Origin: Sphaerotilus uruguayifluvii
Lineage (GTDB): Bacteria > Pseudomonadota > Gammaproteobacteria > Burkholderiales > Burkholderiaceae_C
Direction of reading: 5' to 3'
NCBI RefSeq assembly: GCF_013294065.1
Contig: NZ_JABSNM010000010.1
Span: 62,001 to 126,000 of the forward strand
Length of the DNA stretch: 64,000 nucleotides
The position numbers and the translations under genes were made by a program. Positions 58,776-64,000 of this stretch are shown in pieces. Numbering within the stretch: position 1 is the stretch's first letter; every line of letters starts with the position of its first letter. The notes under the pieces are model-generated. The model had not been told where the DNA came from, searched no databases, and was given only the letters and a program-made list of their open reading frames with translations.

Positions 58776-59705
58776 TCAGCGCTCGGTGATGCCCAGGCGG
58801 TCGAGCAGCGTGCCCAGGTCGTCGAGCGAACCGAAGGAGATCGCCAGCTCGCCCTGGTCGCCGCGCTTGGTGCGCTTGCGGATGCGGATCTCGACCGGCA
58901 CCGCCAGCAGATCGGCGAGCTGCTCCTCCAGGCGCAGCACGTCGCGCGACTTGGCCGGCGCAGCCGCGCGGCCCGCCGGCTCGCCGCCGGCGCGGATCGC
59001 CGCGTCCTCGTGCTGGCGCGCGACCAGCTTCTCGGTCTCGCGCACCGACAGCTTGCGCGCGACGATCTCGTTGGCGCAGGTGATCTGGCGCGCCCGGTCG
59101 AGCGACAGCAATGCGCGGGCGTGGCCCATGTCGAGGTCGCCGGCGGTCAGCATCTGCTGCACCGGCTCGACCAGGTTGAGCAGACGCAGCATGTTCGAGA
59201 TGGCGCTGCGCGAGCGGCCGATGGCCTGCGCCGCACCATCATGGGTCAGGCCGAACTCGCTGATGAGGCGCTGCACGCCCTGCGCCTCCTCCAGCGGATT
59301 GAGGTCCTCGCGCTGGATGTTCTCGATCAGCGCCATCACCGCGGCGGCCTGGTCGGGCACCTCGCGCACCAGCACCGGCACCTCGGTCAGGCCGGCCAGG
59401 CGCGCGGCGCGGGTGCGGCGCTCGCCGGCGATGATCTCGTACATCGGCAGGCCGTCGCGCGGCTCGACCTGACGCACCAGCACCGGCTGCATCACGCCCT
59501 GGGTGCGGATGCTCTCGGCCAGCTCGAACAGCGAGCCCTCGTCCATGCGGGTGCGCGGCTGGTACTTGCCGGGCAGCAGCTGATCGAGCGCGAGCGCGCT
59601 GGGCAGCGGCTCGCGACCGCCGCGCGCCGGCGCGGCATCGACGACCTGCGGTCCGAGCAGGGCTTCAAGACCGCGACCGAGTCCTTTGGGCTTCTTGGTG
59701 ACCAT
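58776..59705 (-). CDS. parB: Chromosome-partitioning protein ParB
   Basis: A 309-residue DNA-binding CTPase. N-terminal [14 protein letters not shown] (ParA-stimulating peptide with Arg), ParB/Srx box with [12 protein letters not shown] (CTP site, GERRxR), [15 protein letters not shown] and the [21 protein letters not shown]-terminal dimerisation domain. It works with ParA and parS near the origin. Its usual partner parA is not adjacent, although the RBBP9-like hydrolase that often sits between parA and parB is. This suggests local rearrangement. Confidence 0.96.
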   Translation of the reverse strand: MVTKKPKGLGRGLEALLGPQVVDAAPARGGREPLPSALALDQLLPGKYQPRTRMDEGSLFELAESIRTQGVMQPVLVRQVEPRDGLPMYEIIAGERRTRAARLAGLTEVPVLVREVPDQAAAVMALIENIQREDLNPLEEAQGVQRLISEFGLTHDGAAQAIGRSRSAISNMLRLLNLVEPVQQMLTAGDLDMGHARALLSLDRARQITCANEIVARKLSVRETEKLVARQHEDAAIRAGGEPAGRAAAPAKSRDVLRLEEQLADLLAVPVEIRIRKRTKRGDQGELAISFGSLDDLGTLLDRLGITER

Positions 59706-59723
59706 CCCGCGATTGTCCGCGAT

Positions 59724-60302
59724 TCAGGGCGCGCCAAGCAGCCGCTGCAGCAGCGCCAGCCCCTCGGGCCAGTCGCCCAGGCCGGAGTCGGCGTTCAGGT
59801 GGCCGCGCGGCCCGGCGTCGATGCGCTCGGCGCCCCAGTCGGCGCACAGGCCGGCGGCACGCTCGGGGGTGCAGTACGGGTCGTCCGACGACACCACCGC
59901 GATCGACGGGAAAGGCAGCCTCGGCCGGCGCATCGGCCGCCAGTTGTGCAGCTGCGGCGGCATGTCGACCCGCTCGGTGTCGGGCGGCGCCACCAGCAGC
60001 GCGCCGCGCACCCGCGCGACATGGCGGCTGTGGTCGGCCCAGGCGGCGACGAGCTGGCAGCCCAGGCTGTGCGCGACCAGCAGCGCCGGGCGCGCGTCGG
60101 CCAGCAGCGCCGCGTCGAGCTGCGCCATCCAGTCGCCGCGACGCGGCCAGAGCCAGTCGTCCTGCTCGACGCGCGCGAAGCCGGGGCGCGCGGCCCAGTG
60201 CGCCTGCCAGTGGCCCGGGCCGGAATCCTGCCAGCCCGGCAGCAGCAGCACCCGCAGGTCGGCAGGCAGGTCCGCAGGCAGATCGAAGTGCGATGAGGTC
60301 AT
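59724..60302 (-). CDS. RBBP9/YdeN-type alpha/beta hydrolase
   Basis: A 192-residue serine hydrolase. The N-terminal motif [15 protein letters not shown] and the nucleophile elbow VAHSLGCQL (Ser near 87) are typical; the catalytic His lies in HLNADSG. Start could also be 6 bp further upstream (ATG at 60308). It precedes parB by 18 bp on the same strand, as in many Burkholderiales parABlike loci, and is divergent from argC. Substrate unknown. Confidence 0.9.
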   Translation of the reverse strand: MTSSHFDLPADLPADLRVLLLPGWQDSGPGHWQAHWAARPGFARVEQDDWLWPRRGDWMAQLDAALLADARPALLVAHSLGCQLVAAWADHSRHVARVRGALLVAPPDTERVDMPPQLHNWRPMRRPRLPFPSIAVVSSDDPYCTPERAAGLCADWGAERIDAGPRGHLNADSGLGDWPEGLALLQRLLGAP

Positions 60303-60360
60303 GTGCATGCCGTATTCTTCCGCGTCCAACCGTTCCACAGCTCCCCGAGGAAGAACCCCC

Positions 60361-61302
60361 ATGAAACACACCGTGTTCGTCGACGGTCAGGAAGGCACGA
60401 CCGGCCTGCGCATCCACGAGTACCTGGCCGGCCGCGACGACATCGAGGTGCTGCGCATCGCCCCGGAGCTGCGCAAGGATGCCGCCGAGCGCGCCCGCCT
60501 GCTCAACGCCGCCGACGTCGCCTTCCTGTGCCTGCCCGATGCGGCCTCGAAGGAAGCCGCCGCGATGGTGAACAACCCCCGGACCTGCCTGATCGACGCC
60601 AGCACCGCGCACCGCACCGCGCCGGGCTGGGCCTTCGGCCTGCCCGAGCTCTGCGCCGGCCAGCGCGAGCAGCTGCGCGCCGCCAAGCGCATCGCCAATC
60701 CCGGCTGCCATGCCAGCGCCTTCATCCTGCTGATGCGCCCGCTGGTCGACGCCGAGATCGTGCCGCCGGCGCTGGCGGTCAGCGCGACCTCGCTGACCGG
60801 CTACTCCGGCGGCGGCAAGAAGATGATCGAGCAGTACGAGGCCGGCGGCGACCCGAAGCTGGCCTCGCCGCGCCCCTACGCGCTGGGCCTGGCGCACAAG
60901 CACATCCCGGAGATGATGGCCCACACCGGTCTGGCGACCAAGCCGCTGTTCCTGCCGGTGGTCGGCCCCTTCTACAAGGGCCTGTCGGTGACGGTGCCGC
61001 TGCACCTGGCGCAGCTGTCGGGCGGCGCCTCGGCCGAGCGCATCCACGCCGCCTTCGCCGAGCACTACGCCGGCGAGCGCTTCGTGCGCGTGATGCCGCT
61101 CAACGACGCCGCGACGATGGAGCACGGCTTCTTCGACGTGCAGGGCTGCAACGACACCAACCGCGTCGACATCTTCGTCTTCGCCAACGGCGACCAGGTG
61201 CTGCTGATGGCACGCCTGGACAACCTCGGCAAGGGCGCCAGCGGTGCGGCGGTGCAGTCGATGAACGTGCACCTGGGCGTCGACGAAGGCCTGGGCCTGT
61301 GA
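60361..61302 (+). CDS. argC: N-acetyl-gamma-glutamyl-phosphate reductase, type 2 (short)
   Basis: A 313-residue NADPH-dependent enzyme of arginine synthesis, third step. The short 'type 2' form begins [16 protein letters not shown]; the catalytic Cys lies in [11 protein letters not shown] (about residue 117), with a His-containing segment [12 protein letters not shown] further on. Start ATG at 60361 is preceded by a good ribosome site (GAGGAAGA). A terminator follows at 61330-61350. Confidence 0.94.
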   Translation: MKHTVFVDGQEGTTGLRIHEYLAGRDDIEVLRIAPELRKDAAERARLLNAADVAFLCLPDAASKEAAAMVNNPRTCLIDASTAHRTAPGWAFGLPELCAGQREQLRAAKRIANPGCHASAFILLMRPLVDAEIVPPALAVSATSLTGYSGGGKKMIEQYEAGGDPKLASPRPYALGLAHKHIPEMMAHTGLATKPLFLPVVGPFYKGLSVTVPLHLAQLSGGASAERIHAAFAEHYAGERFVRVMPLNDAATMEHGFFDVQGCNDTNRVDIFVFANGDQVLLMARLDNLGKGASGAAVQSMNVHLGVDEGLGL

Positions 61303-61329
61303 GCTGACGCTGCGGCGCCAGACGAAAAA

Positions 61330-61350
61330 AAGCCCGGCGATGCCGGGCTT
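61330..61350. terminator. Bidirectional rho-independent terminator
   Basis: AAGCCCGGC-GAT-GCCGGGCTT, followed by T-rich sequence on the plus side and a run of A (T on minus) on the other. It sits between the convergent argC and SWIB genes and can serve both. Confidence 0.9.
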
Positions 61351-61393
61351 TCGTTCTTTCGGGGACCGTGCAGCCGGTCCGCCGAAACCAGGA

Positions 61394-61741
61394 TCAGGAC
61401 AGCTGGTCGCTGATCAGCTTGGTCATCTCGAACATCGAGACCTGATCCTTCTTGAAGATCTTCTTCAGCTTGGCGTCCGCATTGATCATGCGCTTGTTCG
61501 CCGCGTCCTGAAGGTTGTGCTGCTTGATGTACTCCCAGACCTTCTTGGTGACTTCGGTGCGCGGCATCGCGGCCTTGCCGATCACGGCCGCCAGATCCTT
61601 CGAGGGAGTCATCGGCTTCATGAAGGCGGCGTTCGGCTTCTTCGCGGGAGCGGCTGCGGGTGCCTCGACGGCCGGTGCTGCGGCGACAGCGGTTTCTTGG
61701 GCGGGAGCCTTCTTTGCGGCGGCCTTCTTGGCAGTTGCCAT
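61394..61741 (-). CDS. SWIB/MDM2-domain protein with H1-like N-terminal tail
   Basis: A 115-residue protein. Residues 1-40 form a Lys/Ala/Pro-rich tail (MATAKKAAAKKAPAQE...) like histone H1. Residues 41-115 are a SWIB domain: FMKPMTPSKDLAAVIG, VWEYIKQHNLQDAANKRMINADAKLKKIFKKDQVSMFEM. Similar proteins are found in Chlamydiae and many Burkholderiales; a role in nucleoid organisation is suspected but unproven. Convergent with argC. Confidence 0.94.
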   Translation of the reverse strand: MATAKKAAAKKAPAQETAVAAAPAVEAPAAAPAKKPNAAFMKPMTPSKDLAAVIGKAAMPRTEVTKKVWEYIKQHNLQDAANKRMINADAKLKKIFKKDQVSMFEMTKLISDQLS

Positions 61742-62057
61742 GTGTGTTTTCTCCGTCTTGGATGGTGATGTGCCGGCGTCGGCACTGCGGGCGAATGGTA
61801 CTGCGCCCCTCGGGCATTGAGAAGGCGGCTGTCATCAAAACAGCGGGGCCATCCTGGCGCTGTCCCGGCACGCACCGCCGGGTGGCGCCGGGTGACGCGA
61901 CGGCGGTGCGGACGTGGTGCGTAGTATCACGCACGGGGCCGCCGGCTGCCGGCGGCACACTCACGCTGCGCGTGACGCGCGGCCGCTCCCGGCGGCATGT
62001 CCCGACGGAAAACAGACGAGACAACCTCCGAACCGACTCGAAAGAACGAAGCCGACC
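61742..62057. other. GC-rich leader upstream of the TerC-family gene
   Basis: About 315 bp, shared by the divergent SWIB and TerC genes. Several strong hairpins (for example GCCGCCGGC-TGC-type arms near 61938-61960 and ACGCTGCGCGT near 61965) suggest a structured 5' leader. A manganese riboswitch was looked for and not supported. No gene is seen. Confidence 0.4.
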
Positions 62058-62756
62058 ATGAACCTTGCCGACTCCACTTTCTGGATCGCCCTGCTGAAGA
62101 TCATCTGGGTGAACATCCTGCTGTCCGGCGACAACGCCGTCGTCATCGCGCTGGCCGCGCGCAACCTGCCGCCGAAGCAGCAGCGCATGGCCATTCTCGG
62201 CGGCAGCGGCGCCGCGATCGTGCTGCGCGTCGTGCTGACGATCTTCGCGGTGCAGATGCTGCAGTACCCCTACCTGAAGCTGGTCGGCTCGGTGCTGCTG
62301 GGCTGGGTGGGCGTGCAGCTGCTGGCCGGCGGCGACGACGATGGCGACATCAAGGCCAGCGACTCGATCATGACGGCCATCCGCACCATCCTGATCGCCG
62401 ACCTGGTGATGAGCCTGGACAACGTCATCGCGGTGGCCGCCGCGGCCGACACCGCGCCGGTGGAGTTCCGCATGGTGCTGCTGGTGCTGGGCCTGGGCCT
62501 GTCGATCCCGCTGATCATCTTCGGCAGCACGATGCTGCTCAAGCTGATGGAGCGCTTCCCCGTCATCATCACGCTGGGCGCGGCGCTGCTGGGCTTCGTC
62601 GCCGGAGAGATGGCGCTGAGCGATCCGTCGCTGTCGCGCTGGGAAGGCTCGCTGCATGCGGTGGCCATTCCGTTCAGCCTAGCCTGCGCGGCCATCGTCG
62701 TCGGCATCGGCATGTTCCTGGGCCGTCGGGCCAGGTCCGAGACGATCGCCGGCTGA
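62058..62756 (+). CDS. TerC/YjbE-family integral membrane protein
   Basis: A 232-residue membrane protein with about seven helices. Conserved acidic motifs in membrane segments: NILLSGDNAVVIALAARNLP and LIADLVMSLDNVIAVAAAA. TerC-type proteins are linked to metal (manganese) export and tellurite resistance. A charged cytoplasmic loop (GGDDDGDIKASD) follows the third helix. Start at the ATG with context GAACGAAGCCGACC. Confidence 0.92.
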   Translation: MNLADSTFWIALLKIIWVNILLSGDNAVVIALAARNLPPKQQRMAILGGSGAAIVLRVVLTIFAVQMLQYPYLKLVGSVLLGWVGVQLLAGGDDDGDIKASDSIMTAIRTILIADLVMSLDNVIAVAAAADTAPVEFRMVLLVLGLGLSIPLIIFGSTMLLKLMERFPVIITLGAALLGFVAGEMALSDPSLSRWEGSLHAVAIPFSLACAAIVVGIGMFLGRRARSETIAG

Positions 62757-62890
62757 AACCGGGCGGACCGTCTTTTCCACTTCAATGCCGAATTGAGGTG
62801 GTTCGGGCCGCCTGACGGCGCCTCATCGCGGGCTGGCGCTGCGATACTGTCGGACCACACCGACACAGCACTCCAGCCCGCCCGACCACC

Positions 62891-64000
62891 ATGCCCAGCG
62901 CCCGCCCGCCCATCTGGACACAGGGACGGAGCACTCTCTTGCTGATCGCCGCCGTGCTGGCCGCCGCGGCGATCGTCGAGACGCGCACGCCGCTGACGCG
63001 CGGCGTGCAGCGCTGGCTCCATGACCGCGCCGTATCGGGCGCGCGCCCGGTGACCGACAGCTCGGTCGCGGTGATCCTGATCGACGCGGCCAGCCAGGCG
63101 CGGCACGGACCGCTGCCCTGGCGGCGCGACCTGCATGCCCGGCTGATCGACCGGCTCGGCCACGCCCGCGTCATCGTCGACACCGAAGGCCTGACCGGCC
63201 GCGAGAGCGAGCAGGCGCTGGCCGAGCTGCAGAACATTCACGCGGCGATCGCCTCCGACCCGGTGCTGTCGCGCCACCCCGAGCTGCCGGCGCTGCTCGA
63301 GCGCAGCGAGGCCAGCCTCGACGGCGACGGCCGGCTGGCGCAGAGCCTGGAGCACAGCGGCCGCACGCTGCTGGCGCTGGCCGCCCCGGGCGACGCGGCC
63401 GCGCCGCTGGCCAGCCTGGCCGAGGCCGCCGCCGGCGTCGGCCACGCGGTCCCCGGCGCCGACGACGACGGCGTGCTGCGCAGCCACCCGCTGCTGCGCA
63501 CGGGCGCCGACGGGCGCCCGGTGGCATCGATCGCCGCGCTGGCCGCCGGCCTGCACCGCGGCCGCAGCGCCGCGCAGGTGCTGGCCGACCTGCAGGCCTG
63601 CCCGCCGCTCATGGCCGGCCAGCCGCTGCCCGCCGACGCGCAGGGCCAGCTCGCCGCGCTGTGGCCGCGACATGACGGCCAGCTGGGCAGCCCGCTGGTG
63701 GTCAGCGCCCGCGAGGTGCTGGCCGGCGACGCCGCGGTGCTCGCGCGGCTGGACGGCCGCATCGTCGTGATCGGCCGCGAGGAGCCGACCGAGCCGCGCT
63801 GGCGGCTGCCGAGCGGGCGCGACATCGGCATGCCCGAGGCGATCGCGCGGCTGAGCGCCACCTTCGTGCAGGACCGCTGGATCACCACGCCGCCGGCGGC
63901 GCGGTGGCTGCCCTGGCTGCTGCTCGCCGCCGCCGGCCTCTATCTGGCGCGCGTGCTGCCGCGGCTGACGCGCAGCTCGGCGCTGATGCTGACCAGCTCG
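62891..64000 (+). CDS. CHASE2-domain membrane sensor, N-terminal part (cut by window edge)
   Basis: The first 370 residues are visible. An N-terminal membrane helix (about 14-30) is followed by an extracytoplasmic CHASE2 domain (VAVILIDAASQARHGPLPWRRDLHARLIDRL, GVGHAVPGADDDGVLRSHPLL, GRIVVIG), then a new run of membrane helices (PWLLLAAAGLYLARVLP). CHASE2 sensors normally carry a C-terminal adenylate cyclase, histidine kinase or Ser/Thr kinase; the output domain lies beyond the window, so the class cannot be decided. The ligand is unknown. Confidence 0.85.
   Translation, partial: MPSARPPIWTQGRSTLLLIAAVLAAAAIVETRTPLTRGVQRWLHDRAVSGARPVTDSSVAVILIDAASQARHGPLPWRRDLHARLIDRLGHARVIVDTEGLTGRESEQALAELQNIHAAIASDPVLSRHPELPALLERSEASLDGDGRLAQSLEHSGRTLLALAAPGDAAAPLASLAEAAAGVGHAVPGADDDGVLRSHPLLRTGADGRPVASIAALAAGLHRGRSAAQVLADLQACPPLMAGQPLPADAQGQLAALWPRHDGQLGSPLVVSAREVLAGDAAVLARLDGRIVVIGREEPTEPRWRLPSGRDIGMPEAIARLSATFVQDRWITTPPAARWLPWLLLAAAGLYLARVLPRLTRSSALMLTSS

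Noticed and set aside
61742-62057. Manganese (yybP-ykoY) riboswitch before the TerC-family gene.
   Set aside because: The family often has one, but the conserved strings of that riboswitch could not be found in the leader; only generic GC hairpins are visible.

Overview
The window is high-GC DNA (close to 70 % by eye) from a Gram-negative betaproteobacterium, most likely a member of Burkholderiales. The gene families and orders support this: glyQ-glyS-gmhB-plsC, a pqqABCDE cluster, the stress operon prkA-yeaH-spoVR, a ParB next to an RBBP9-type hydrolase, a short argC, SWIB and SET-domain proteins, and many GCG-rich REP-like repeats. No tRNA, rRNA, CRISPR array, transposase or integrase was seen.

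Layout. 1-7.4 kb: cell-envelope pair (truncated pbpC and a giant alpha-2-macroglobulin) and a universal stress protein. 7.7-12.6 kb: a hybrid histidine kinase overlapping a REC-GGDEF-EAL regulator (c-di-GMP). 12.7-18.2 kb: PQQ cofactor operon pqqABCDE on the minus strand, with a divergent NarL-type two-component system as its probable regulator. 18.2-31.8 kb: MHS-family transporter, YbaK-DUF1289 fusion, PIN protein, AEC transporter, topoisomerase III, a SET-domain protein, biotin ligase, a SPOR-like protein, GAPDH, transketolase and a hemerythrin-like protein. 31.8-34.8 kb: a lower-GC accessory island, described below. 34.8-43.9 kb: MurU-like nucleotidyltransferase, glyQS, gmhB, plsC, YgjP-like peptidase, MFS transporter, zwf. 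43.9-45.8 kb: an overlapping AAA ATPase/PIN nuclease pair, defence- or toxin-like. 45.8-51.6 kb: an Asp/Glu/hydantoin racemase divergent from a polyamine-type ABC importer that ends in its own GntR regulator, with two identical 10-bp putative operators between them. 51.6-64 kb: DUF2892 protein, FAD oxidase, spoVR-yeaH-prkA, parB, hydrolase, argC, SWIB, TerC, and a truncated CHASE2 sensor.

The most interesting element is the island at 31.8-34.4 kb. Three minus-strand genes lie head to tail, and each ends within about 15 bp of (or inside) a sequence with the R''/R' core boxes and imperfect palindrome of an integron attC site. No integron integrase is present, so this looks like a small integrase-less cassette cluster (CALIN). 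Its first gene is a 510-residue P-loop ATPase that could be a defence gene; the other two are a cysteine-rich protein and a small possible lipoprotein, both of unknown function. This reading comes from motif inspection alone and needs covariance-model and homology searches.

Regulatory signals that recur include FNR/CRP-type palindromes (core TTGA-N6-TCAA or close to it) upstream of the stress protein, the hemerythrin-like gene and the DUF2892/FAD-oxidase pair, and inverted pairs of a REP-like repeat at two intergenic loci. A third copy of the repeat lies inside the pbpC reading frame.
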